Assembly (NCBI GenBank): GCA_013823855.1
Contig: PNMW01000044.1
Location: 38,426-102,425 of the forward strand
Reading direction: 5' to 3'
Length of the DNA: 64,000 nt
Source: Lysobacteraceae bacterium
GTDB lineage: Bacteria > Pseudomonadota > Gammaproteobacteria > Nevskiales > Nevskiaceae
Part shown: piece after piece, positions 18,433 to 25,900 of the stretch
Numbering within the stretch: the first letter of the stretch is position 1
Layout: each line of letters begins with the position of its first letter
The notes under the pieces: model-generated
Told to the model about the DNA's origin: nothing
Seen by the model: only the letters and a program-made list of their open reading frames with translations
Databases searched by the model: none
Translations under genes and position numbers: made by a program

Positions 18433-19995
18433 ATGCGCAATCTCATCGTCGTCCTCGGCGACCAGCTGGACGAACACTCGGCGGCCTTTGACGATTTCGA
18501 CCCGGCGCAGGACCGGGTCTGGATGTGTGAAGCAGCAGCCGAGGCGACCTACGTCTGGAGTCACAAGACCCGGATCGCGATCTTCCTGGCGGCGATGCGG
18601 CATTTCCGGGCGGCGCTCGAAGCGCGTGGCTGGCCGGTCGACTACCACGCCACCGGCAGCCATCCGCACACCTCGCTGGCCGAAGCGCTGGCGGCCTCGA
18701 TCGCCGCGCTGAAGCCGGCAGCGGTAGTGGTCGTCGAGCCGGGTGAATGGCGGCTGGCGCAGGACTTCGCGCGCGTCTGCAGCGCCGCCGGCGTGCCGCT
18801 GGAGCAGCGCATCGACCGCCACTTCATCACCACCGTCGCCGAGTTCCGCGCCTGGATGGGCGCACGCCGCCAGCCGCGCATGGAGCACTTCTACCGCGCG
18901 GTGCGGAGCCGCACCGGCGTGCTGATGGACGCCGACGGCCAGCCCGAAGGTGGCGAATGGAACTACGACCACGACAATCGCGAAGCCTTCGGCAAGGCCG
19001 GGCCGGGCTTCGTGCCGAAGCCGCGCCGCTTCCTGCCCGATGCCATCACCGCCGAGGTGCTGGCGATGGTCGCCGAGCGCTACGCCCGGCATCCGGGCGC
19101 GCTGCAGCACTTCGACTGGCCGGTGACCCGCGCCGATGCCTTGCTGGCGCTCGATGATTTCATCGCCCATCGCCTGCCGGCGTTCGGGCCGTTCGAGGAC
19201 GCGATCTGGGACAGCGAGCCGCTGCTCTACCACTCGCGCCTGTCGGCGGCGATGAACCTGAAGCTGCTGAACCCGCGCGAAGTGATCGACGCCGCGATCG
19301 CGGCCTACCGCGCCAAGCACGCGCCGATCGCCAGCGTCGAAGGCTTCGTGCGCCAGATCATCGGCTGGCGCGAGTACGTGCGCGGCCTGTACTTCTGGCA
19401 CATGCCGGCCTATCTCGACGACAACGCGCTCGGGGCCGATCAGCCGCTGCCGAGGCTGTACTGGACCGGCGACACCGAGATGAACTGCCTGAAGCATGTC
19501 GTCCGCGACACGCTGGCCTACGGCTACGCTCATCACATTCAGCGGCTGATGATCACTGGCCTGTTCGCACTGCTGCTCGGCGTGCGGCCGCGCGCGGTGC
19601 ACGAGTGGTATCTGGCGGTCTATGTCGATGCGGTGGAGTGGGTCGAGGTGCCGAACACCATCGGCATGAGCCAGTTCGCCGACGGCGGCCTGATGGGCTC
19701 CAAGCCGTACATCGCCAGCGGCAAGTACATCGACAAGATGAGCAACTACTGCCGCGGCTGCCGCTTCGATCCAGGCGTCAGCACCGGCGGATCAGCCTGC
19801 CCGTTCACGACGCTGTACTGGGACTTCCTCGATCGCCACCGCGAACGCTTCGCCGGCCATCCGCGGCTGGTGATGCAGCTGCGCAACCTGGATCGGCTGA
19901 CACCGGCGGCATTGACCGCGCTGCGGACCCAGGCCAGCGAGTGGCGGATCCGTCTGGCCGCCGATGCTGCTCCGGTGTCGCCGGGCGGCAGCTGA
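18433..19995 (+). CDS. Fe-S bacterial cryptochrome/photolyase (prokaryotic 6-4 photolyase-like)
   Basis: This 520-residue flavoprotein is of the deoxyribodipyrimidine photolyase-related class. The N-terminal Rossmann domain begins MRNLIVVLGDQLDEHSAAF. The C-terminal helical domain carries WREYVRGLYFWHMP and FADGGLMGSKPYIASG. Four Cys fit the [4Fe-4S] ligands of the Agrobacterium PhrB type: one in EMNCLKHV, two in YCRGC and one in GSACPF. Members repair (6-4) photoproducts or act as light sensors. Pairing with DUF2256 supports the assignment. The gene ends 72 bp before a TetR-controlled operon on the same strand. Confidence 0.92.
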   Translation: MRNLIVVLGDQLDEHSAAFDDFDPAQDRVWMCEAAAEATYVWSHKTRIAIFLAAMRHFRAALEARGWPVDYHATGSHPHTSLAEALAASIAALKPAAVVVVEPGEWRLAQDFARVCSAAGVPLEQRIDRHFITTVAEFRAWMGARRQPRMEHFYRAVRSRTGVLMDADGQPEGGEWNYDHDNREAFGKAGPGFVPKPRRFLPDAITAEVLAMVAERYARHPGALQHFDWPVTRADALLALDDFIAHRLPAFGPFEDAIWDSEPLLYHSRLSAAMNLKLLNPREVIDAAIAAYRAKHAPIASVEGFVRQIIGWREYVRGLYFWHMPAYLDDNALGADQPLPRLYWTGDTEMNCLKHVVRDTLAYGYAHHIQRLMITGLFALLLGVRPRAVHEWYLAVYVDAVEWVEVPNTIGMSQFADGGLMGSKPYIASGKYIDKMSNYCRGCRFDPGVSTGGSACPFTTLYWDFLDRHRERFAGHPRLVMQLRNLDRLTPAALTALRTQASEWRIRLAADAAPVSPGGS

Positions 19996-20031
19996 CACCG
20001 AGGCCTCGGCGCGCCGCTCGCCCAGTAATTG

Positions 20032-20050
20032 TTGACACTGTTACGTTAAT
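20032..20050 (+). promoter_or_regulatory. candidate promoter -35 and operator of the TetR operon
   Basis: A consensus TTGACA lies at 20032-20037, 31 bp before the start codon. The stretch TTGAC-N8-GTTAA is an imperfect inverted repeat (4 of 5 matching) overlapping it and could be an autoregulatory operator. No good -10 follows at 17 bp (CGATGC), so this is tentative. Confidence 0.35.
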
Positions 20051-20067
20051 GGCGCGATGCTTGCTCC

Positions 20068-20817
20068 ATGCCTCGCAAACCCCAATCCGACGACGCCCGC
20101 TCGAAGAAGCGCGACGACATCCTGGACAGCGCCATGGCGGTGTTCGAGAAGCACGGCGGCCTCGAAGCCCTGAGTTTCCGCCGCTTGGCGACCGAAATGG
20201 AGCTGAGCTACTCGGCGCCATACCGCTACTTCGCCAGCAAGGACGAGCTGGTCAACGCGCTGCGCGCGCGCGCCTTCCGCTGGATCGAGCAGGCGATGCG
20301 CGACGCCATCGCCGACATCGCCGAGCCGGAAGGGCAGCTCGAAGCGCTGGCCGCAGCCTATATCCGCAGCGGCATCGAACGGCCGGACCGGTATGCGCTG
20401 ATGTTCTTCAAGCTCGACGACACCGACATCGCCCGGCGTTCGCTCGAACTGAAGGCCGCGCGCCGCGACGCGCTGGATGTCTGCCGGCAGGTGATCGCCG
20501 CCGGCCAGACTCTGGGCCAGCTGCCGGACCGCGTCGACCCGCTGACCGCCGCCCACCTGTTCTGGATCGGCGCTCATGGGCTCGTTTCGCTGCAGGTCGC
20601 CGGCCAGTTCGTCATGGGCCGCGAACTGCCGGTGCTGGTGCCGACACTGATCCGCTGCCTGCGGGCCGGCCTGGAACATTTCGACGAGACGCCGGCATCA
20701 CGGCGCGCAATGATCAACGAGGAGAACCACCATGTTTCAGCACGCCACGCAGCCGGCAGCGGACAGCCCGGTCATCCTGCCGACGCCGAGACGCATCCCG
20801 TTCGAATTCCCCGATGA
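20068..20817 (+). CDS. TetR family regulator of the PF10118/SOI-like operon
   Basis: This 249-residue protein has an N-terminal HTH (EALSFRRLATEMELSYSAPYRYFASKDELV) and a TetR-C ligand domain (ALMFFKLDDTDIARRSLELKAARRDALDVC...). About 215 residues would be a usual length; the last 30 residues (from NEENHHVSARH on) overlap the start of the next gene by 86 bp in another frame. This suggests a lost original stop or a genuine overlapping end. Being first in a co-directional operon, it probably controls that operon in response to a hydrophobic ligand. Confidence 0.85.
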   Translation: MPRKPQSDDARSKKRDDILDSAMAVFEKHGGLEALSFRRLATEMELSYSAPYRYFASKDELVNALRARAFRWIEQAMRDAIADIAEPEGQLEALAAAYIRSGIERPDRYALMFFKLDDTDIARRSLELKAARRDALDVCRQVIAAGQTLGQLPDRVDPLTAAHLFWIGAHGLVSLQVAGQFVMGRELPVLVPTLIRCLRAGLEHFDETPASRRAMINEENHHVSARHAAGSGQPGHPADAETHPVRIPR

Positions 20818-21673
20818 CCTGAGTCCGCAGTGGAAGCCGGACGATCCCGAATTCTCGGCGATGGTCAACGGCGCCTCGCTGGTGATGCCGTACCTGGAGC
20901 CGTTCCTGATCCGCACCATGCGCGAGGCGCTGCCGCAGGTGAGCGACGCCGCGGTCGCTGAAAGCGGGCGCGCGTTCAACACCCAGGAGCAGCACCACTA
21001 CCAGGCGCATCGCCGCTACAACGAGCTGCTGAAGCGCAGCCGCTACCCGGAACTGGCCAACATCGAAGCCGACATGACCGCGTCGTATGCACGGCTCGCC
21101 AAGCGCTCGCTGCGCACGCGGATGGCCTATACCGCCGGTTTCGAAGCGATGACGCTCGGCGTCACCCGCTGGCTGGTCGACTACCGGCAGACGCTGTTCG
21201 GTGGCGCCGACAGCCGGGTGGCCTCGTTCATCCTCTGGCATTTCGTCGAGGAAGCGGAACACAAGTGCGTGGCCCACGACGTCTATCACGCGCTGTACGG
21301 CGGCGGCCCCGCGTCGTATCTGGCGCGCATGGTCGGCGTGCTGCACGGCTCGCTCGACGTCATGTGGTACTCGATGCGCGGCTACCGCGCGATCCTCAAG
21401 CACGAAGGCCTGTGGTTCCGGCTGTCATCGCGCCTGCGCCTGGCGCGCCGGCTTGGCAGCTTCGTGCGCCACGTCAGCCCGTACCTGCTGCGCGCCATGC
21501 TGCCCGGCCACGACCCGCGCCAGGAACCGAACCCGCAGTGGGTCGACGACTGGCTCGCCGGTCATGCGGCCGCGCCGGACGCCGAGGTGCCGCTGCTCGA
21601 CACCCGTCATCCCGATCTTCCGGTGCCGTTCGCGCACGCGCCTTCCGGTCCGGTCACAAGGATTGCCGCATGA
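20732..21673 (+). CDS. PF10118 'metal-dependent hydrolase' family protein with di-iron-like motifs
   Basis: This 313-residue, mostly helical protein belongs to the family annotated as predicted metal-dependent hydrolase. It shows an ordered carboxylate/His set typical of ferritin-like di-iron enzymes: E56, E86-x2-H89 (TQEQHHYQAH), E138 (AGFEAMT) and E174-x2-H177 (FVEEAEHKCVAHD). Hydrophobic segments after residue 195 could touch the membrane. The GAGGAG ribosome site 7-8 nt before the ATG is the strongest in the operon. Its stop overlaps the next ATG (ATGA). The hydrolase label is a family prediction; an oxidative di-iron role is my inference. Confidence 0.82.
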   Translation: MFQHATQPAADSPVILPTPRRIPFEFPDDLSPQWKPDDPEFSAMVNGASLVMPYLEPFLIRTMREALPQVSDAAVAESGRAFNTQEQHHYQAHRRYNELLKRSRYPELANIEADMTASYARLAKRSLRTRMAYTAGFEAMTLGVTRWLVDYRQTLFGGADSRVASFILWHFVEEAEHKCVAHDVYHALYGGGPASYLARMVGVLHGSLDVMWYSMRGYRAILKHEGLWFRLSSRLRLARRLGSFVRHVSPYLLRAMLPGHDPRQEPNPQWVDDWLAGHAAAPDAEVPLLDTRHPDLPVPFAHAPSGPVTRIAA

Positions 21674-22158
21674 CCCCTGCCGACCGCCTCAAGCCCTTGC
21701 GCCGCCTGCTGATCGGCCACGGCGCGCTGCTGATCTTCACCGGCGGCGTGATCGGCTTCGGCTTCCTGTTCCACCTGATCGGGGCGATCACGCTGTGGCC
21801 GTTTCCCGGCGTGATCGAGTTCCGGATGCCCGGCAGCTACAAGGCCTGGCGGATGTCGCATCTGGAAGCGCTGATGAACGGCTCGATCATCTGGCTGATC
21901 GCGGCACTTTTGCCGCATCTGCCGTTCACGATCACCGGGCTGCGGCGGATCACCTGGGGGATCATCGTCACCGGCTGGACCCTGGTTGCCGGTTCGATGT
22001 GCGACGCGCTGTTTCCGGACAGCCGCGGCCTCGCCGCCAGTGCCGTGCTGACCAACAACATCGCCTTCGGCCTGTTCTACGTCGGCATCCTGATCGTCAT
22101 GGCGATCCTGGCGCTGATCGCCTGGCGCTCGCTGCGGCCGGAGCCACCGTCACCATGA
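21670..22158 (+). CDS. styrene-oxide-isomerase-like membrane protein (paralogue 1)
   Basis: This 162-residue integral membrane protein has four hydrophobic helices. It follows the StyC (styrene oxide isomerase) pattern: GHGALLIF at the N-terminus, PGVIEFRMPGSYKAWRMSH, then H64-x5-N70 and a GW motif in the third helix. In StyC, His58 binds heme b and Asn64 is catalytic; both have counterparts. The positions of StyC Asp95 and Tyr103 are Thr101 and Ser109 here, so the chemistry may differ. The ATG overlaps the preceding stop and the TGA overlaps the next start, so the three genes are tightly coupled. Confidence 0.75.
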   Translation: MTPADRLKPLRRLLIGHGALLIFTGGVIGFGFLFHLIGAITLWPFPGVIEFRMPGSYKAWRMSHLEALMNGSIIWLIAALLPHLPFTITGLRRITWGIIVTGWTLVAGSMCDALFPDSRGLAASAVLTNNIAFGLFYVGILIVMAILALIAWRSLRPEPPSP

Positions 22159-22658
22159 GCAGCTCCTTGACTCCAGCCGAGCGCGGCCGGCTGATCCTGG
22201 TGACGCACGGAAGCGCGGTCGCGGTGATCGGGCTGGTCTCCGGGTTCGGGCTGGTGTTCGCGATCCTCGATGCCTGGCACGTCTGGCCGCTGACATTGGC
22301 CACGAACCTGCCGGTCCCCGGCAGCGAGCACGGCTGGCGGGTGGCCCACGTGGCCGGCGTGCTGAACGGCATGCTGATGATCCTCGCCGGCCTGGCGCTG
22401 GTGCCGGTCGCCGCCGGCCGGACGGCCCAGCGCTGGATCGTCGGCGGGCTAGTCTGGACCGGCTGGGGCAACACGCTGTTCTTTCACTGCGCGAACCTGT
22501 CGAGCAACCGCGGCCTGTCGGCCGGCAGCACGCGGCTCGGCGAAGCCGATCTGGCCGGCATCGTCGGCTATCTGGTCGGTGCCAGCACCATTCCCTTCAC
22601 GATCATCGCGGTGACGCTGCTCGGGCTGGCCGCGGCGAGGCAGCTGAAAGCACGCTGA
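22155..22658 (+). CDS. styrene-oxide-isomerase-like membrane protein (paralogue 2)
   Basis: This 167-residue protein with four transmembrane helices is closer to StyC than its partner: VPGSEHGWRVAH, H65-x5-N71 (HVAGVLNGM), GWGN, ANLSSNRGL and an acidic G-x2-D turn before helix 4. StyC Asp95 and Tyr103 correspond to Thr102 and Phe110. StyC works as a heme-containing trimer that rearranges epoxides to aldehydes. Two unlike paralogues side by side suggest either a hetero-oligomer or a duplicated activity. The start overlaps the previous stop (ATGA). Confidence 0.78.
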   Translation: MSSSLTPAERGRLILVTHGSAVAVIGLVSGFGLVFAILDAWHVWPLTLATNLPVPGSEHGWRVAHVAGVLNGMLMILAGLALVPVAAGRTAQRWIVGGLVWTGWGNTLFFHCANLSSNRGLSAGSTRLGEADLAGIVGYLVGASTIPFTIIAVTLLGLAAARQLKAR

Positions 22659-22690
22659 GCCAGCGCAGGGTCCGCGTCAGGGCAGGTGGT

Positions 22691-23593
22691 TCAGGCGCCC
22701 AGCACGTCGCGCAGCGCGCCTTCCAATGTCGGGAAGCGGAACCGGAAGCCCTGATCGACGGCCGCCTGCGGAATCACCCGCTGGCCGGTCAGCAGGATCT
22801 CGGCCATCTCGCCGACGATCATCTTCAGCGCAAAGCCGGGCATCGGCAGGAGCGCCGGGCGCTTCAGCACCCGGCCGAGGGTCCTGGCGAATTCGCTGTT
22901 GGTGACCGGCTCAGGCGCGGTGCCGTTGTACGGGCCGGAGGCCATGTCGCGCTCGATCAGGAAGCGGATCAGCGCCACCAGATCGGCGCGGTGGACCCAG
23001 CTCATCCACTGCCGGCCCGAACCCATCGGGCCACCGCCGCCGAGGCGGAACGCCGGCAGCATCTGCGCCAGCGCGCCGCCGCCGGCCGGGCCGTCCGGAC
23101 CCAGCACGATGCCGGTGCGCAGGGTGCAGACCCGTACGCCGAGGGCCGCCGCCTTCTGCGCCTCGGCTTCCCAGTCACGGCACAGGGTGGCGGAAAAATC
23201 GCTGCCGGCCGCTGCGGTTTCGGTCAGCTTGTCGTCGCCCTGCGGGCCATACCAACCGATCGCCGAACCGGACACCAGCACCTTGGGCCGCTGATCCAGA
23301 CGGCTCATCCAGTCGACCAGCCGCCGTGTCGTGTCGATGCGCGAGCTGCGGAAGCCCATCTTGGTCACCGGGTTCCAGCGCGCGCCGCCGAGGCTGGCGC
23401 CGGCCAGATTGACCACCGCGTCGACGGCGTCGGCCCGGGCCAGGTCACGGATCGCCCTCGCGCCGCTCGGCACCCGGTTGCCGGCCGAGGTGATCTCGCG
23501 GGTCAGCACGGTCACCGCATGGCCATCGGCGAGCAGGCTGGACGCCAGTTCGCGGCCGATGAAACCGGTGCCGCCGGTGATCAGGACATGCAT
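22691..23593 (-). CDS. TIGR01777 family NAD-dependent epimerase-like protein (YfcH type)
   Basis: This 300-residue SDR-fold protein begins MHVLITGGTGFIGRELA (dinucleotide-binding Gly motif). It carries NLAGASL, VSGSAIGWYGPQGD (YxxxK-type active site replaced by the YfcH pattern), LRTGIVLGPDGPAGGGAL and a C-terminal DUF1731 segment ending FRFPTLEGALRDVL. In E. coli the homologue is YfcH and its substrate is unknown. The start overlaps the end of pdeM by 13 bp, so the two genes are probably co-transcribed. Confidence 0.9.
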   Translation of the reverse strand: MHVLITGGTGFIGRELASSLLADGHAVTVLTREITSAGNRVPSGARAIRDLARADAVDAVVNLAGASLGGARWNPVTKMGFRSSRIDTTRRLVDWMSRLDQRPKVLVSGSAIGWYGPQGDDKLTETAAAGSDFSATLCRDWEAEAQKAAALGVRVCTLRTGIVLGPDGPAGGGALAQMLPAFRLGGGGPMGSGRQWMSWVHRADLVALIRFLIERDMASGPYNGTAPEPVTNSEFARTLGRVLKRPALLPMPGFALKMIVGEMAEILLTGQRVIPQAAVDQGFRFRFPTLEGALRDVLGA

Positions 23594-24294
23594 GGCGCGG
23601 GCGTCTCGAAAAGTTTGCCGGACTGTATCGGAACCAGTCCGTCCGGCGTGACCGCGATCACCGCATCGGCCGCCGCCGGCTGCACCGGGTAGCCGCCGGT
23701 GAAGCTGCCGAACGACGGCAGCACGCCGATCCGTTCGGCGTGACGGAACCAGAACACCGGCAGCCGCGCCGAATCGCGCCGCGATTTCAGCTGCAGCACC
23801 GGGTGGAGGTGACCGGACAGCACGACGCCGCGCGGATCGGGCGCCGGCTCGTGGGCAAACACAAAAGGCGATTGATGCAGGCAGCCGGCGATCCAGTCGA
23901 TCCGCCATGCCGCCGGCAGGCGCTTGACCTGCCGATCGTGGTTGCCGCGAATCGCGGTGATTTGCAGTGCCGCGTGACGGGCGCGGAAGGCGTCGATCGC
24001 CGCCATCGCCGGCTCGTCCTGCGACAGCCGCGTGTGGAACAGATCGCCGAGCACCAGCAGGCGCTCGGGCGCGTGTCCGGCGAGCAGCGCGTCGAGTCGC
24101 GCGAGATCGGTGGCGGTCGCGCCACTCGGCACCGGCACGCCGGCACGCCGGAACGCCGCGCCCTTGCCGAGATGCAGGTCGGCGACGATCAGGCTGCGGG
24201 TGCGCGGCCAGAACAGCGCGCGATCGGGCAGTGCGATCAGCGCGTCGCCGGCGATGTCGATCACCGTGCCGGCGCCCGGGGAATGCAGGTTCAT
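23581..24294 (-). CDS. pdeM: PdeM-type metallophosphoesterase (ligase-associated endonuclease family)
   Basis: This 237-residue calcineurin-like phosphoesterase has the metal motifs in order: DLHLGKGAAFRRAGVPVPSG (Asp/His), GDLFHTR, GNHDR and SGHLHP. The KGAAFR-G-PVP stretch is characteristic of the ligase-associated DNA damage response endonuclease PdeM. In most genomes it sits with an ATP-dependent DNA ligase, a Lhr-like helicase and an exonuclease. None of these is adjacent here, so a DNA-repair role rests on the family alone. It precedes the TIGR01777 gene with overlapping ends. Confidence 0.85.
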   Translation of the reverse strand: MNLHSPGAGTVIDIAGDALIALPDRALFWPRTRSLIVADLHLGKGAAFRRAGVPVPSGATATDLARLDALLAGHAPERLLVLGDLFHTRLSQDEPAMAAIDAFRARHAALQITAIRGNHDRQVKRLPAAWRIDWIAGCLHQSPFVFAHEPAPDPRGVVLSGHLHPVLQLKSRRDSARLPVFWFRHAERIGVLPSFGSFTGGYPVQPAAADAVIAVTPDGLVPIQSGKLFETPAPCMS

Positions 24295-24504
24295 CGCACG
24301 ATCATAAGGACTGCAGAACCGCTGCGGGTGCCATTGCAGAGGACCGCTCCCGATTGACCCGGACGCCGCCGACTCGCCACGCTTGGCCTGCGGCACCCGG
24401 CAGCAAGCCAACGACAACAACATGCGATGCGCCGTCCACCGCGGCACGAGGACGCCCCCGGCAGCGCGCTTCGTCGCTGCGGACGCGGTCAGGGAGAGAG
24501 ACTG

Positions 24505-25233
24505 ATGAAACGAAGCGCCATGAACATGGCCGGGGTGGTGCTGGCCGCGATCGGCGGCCTCGGAGCCAGCAGCGGCAGCGCGCTGGCGGCGGTCAAGGGC
24601 GATGTCGGCGTGTTCAGCGAGTACGTCTTCCGCGGCGTCGCCGCGGAAGGGGGCGCCGCCGTGCAGGGCGGCATCGACTACAGCCACGACAGCGGCTTCC
24701 TCGGCGGCATCTGGGCCAGCAACACGGCGCTGTTCGGCGGCTCCGAACTCGATGTCTACGCCGGCTATCTGCATCACTTCAGCGACACCGTGGCGCTCGA
24801 TGTCTTCGCGCTCTACTACCTGCTGCCCGAGGATCAGGAGAATCCGCCGTTCCCGCCGGCGACCAAGGACCTCGACACCGCCGAGTTCGGCACCACGCAG
24901 TTCGCCGGCCCGGTCAAGGCGCAGTTCTATTACTCGCCGGACTTCGTCGCCACCGGCAAGCCGAGCTTCTACTACTCGGCAGCCTACAGCCATGCGATCA
25001 CGCCGACCGTGTCGATCACCGCGCAGGCCGGCTATACCCACGGCGGCGGCGCCGAACTGGCCTTCGGCGATCGTTACATCGACTACAGCCTGGCGATCAC
25101 CAAGACCATTCGCGAAGGCCTGGTGTTTTCGCTGACCGCAGTCGACACCAATCTGAGCGGCGCGGATTTGCCGAGCGGGCGCGACGACGATCCGAAGGTC
25201 TATGTCGGCCTGAAGTACACGTTCGACTTCTGA
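24505..25233 (+). CDS. TorF family putative outer-membrane porin
   Basis: This 242-residue exported beta-barrel protein of the TIGR02001 (TorF) family has a signal peptide ending ...GSALA, the family opening VKGDVGVFSEYVFRGVAAEGG, aromatic-rich amphipathic strands throughout and a C-terminal Phe (YVGLKYTFDF) as the outer-membrane targeting signal. AGGGAGAGAG lies 4-13 nt before the chosen ATG. Earlier in-frame starts would not give a signal peptide. The substrate is unknown. It is divergent from pdeM, with 210 bp between. Confidence 0.87.
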   Translation: MKRSAMNMAGVVLAAIGGLGASSGSALAAVKGDVGVFSEYVFRGVAAEGGAAVQGGIDYSHDSGFLGGIWASNTALFGGSELDVYAGYLHHFSDTVALDVFALYYLLPEDQENPPFPPATKDLDTAEFGTTQFAGPVKAQFYYSPDFVATGKPSFYYSAAYSHAITPTVSITAQAGYTHGGGAELAFGDRYIDYSLAITKTIREGLVFSLTAVDTNLSGADLPSGRDDDPKVYVGLKYTFDF

Positions 25234-25261
25234 CGCCGGCGACGCCGGACGCGGGCAGCAC

Positions 25262-25900
25262 TCAGACCGGGTCGAGGATCTCGGCGACGCCGACCGCCGC
25301 CAGCGCCTCGGCATCGGCGAGCTTGAGCCGCTTCATCGGCAGGCCGTCGCTCGGCGACAGCGGCGTGCGGCGCAGGTCGTCGAGGCCGAACATCGCGACA
25401 TCGACGCCGATCTCGCCGGCTTCGAAACGGGCCAGCGGCACCGCTTCCTCGCGGCCGTCGGGATAGCGGTAGTCGCGCTCGTCCTGCTCGAACGGAATGC
25501 CTCGCTCGGCGAGGAACAGATCCAGGGTTTCCGGGCGGTCGGCAAAGCCGTGGATCTGCACCCGGTGCGCCGCCGTGATCGCGCCACTGACTGCGGCGCC
25601 GACCATCCGCGGCGCGAACGCCTGCAACAGCTTCATCGCCTGCACGGCGGTGCGGCGCAGCGCGATCAGGCGGCGGGCGTAGTCCTCGCCGCCGAAGATC
25701 CGCTGGTACTCGATGACCGCCGCCTGGATGCTGGCGTTGTCCGGCATCGCGCTGCGCGGCGACAGGCCCAGCCGCTGCATCGCCTTGTGCTTGGCGGCGC
25801 GGTAGTCGAGCACGTCTTCCTCGCAGACGATCCGGGCGCACTCGGCGACCAGTTCACGACCGTCCTCGCCGCTGCCGGCATGGCTTCCGCGCGGCTTCAT
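25262..25900 (-). CDS. hypothetical protein, possibly nucleotidyltransferase-like
   Basis: This 212-residue soluble protein has a helical first half (ELVAECARIVCEEDVLDYRAAKHKAMQRLG) and a mixed second half with GAAVSGAITAAHRVQIHGFAD followed by FLAERGIPFEQDERDYRYPDG. The G-S-x15-H/F-AD layout recalls a minimal nucleotidyltransferase fold, but I cannot name the family. The ATG overlaps the TGA of mrcA by one base, so it is translationally coupled to PBP1A. Upstream in-frame ATGs would run into mrcA and were rejected. Confidence 0.7.
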   Translation of the reverse strand: MKPRGSHAGSGEDGRELVAECARIVCEEDVLDYRAAKHKAMQRLGLSPRSAMPDNASIQAAVIEYQRIFGGEDYARRLIALRRTAVQAMKLLQAFAPRMVGAAVSGAITAAHRVQIHGFADRPETLDLFLAERGIPFEQDERDYRYPDGREEAVPLARFEAGEIGVDVAMFGLDDLRRTPLSPSDGLPMKRLKLADAEALAAVGVAEILDPV

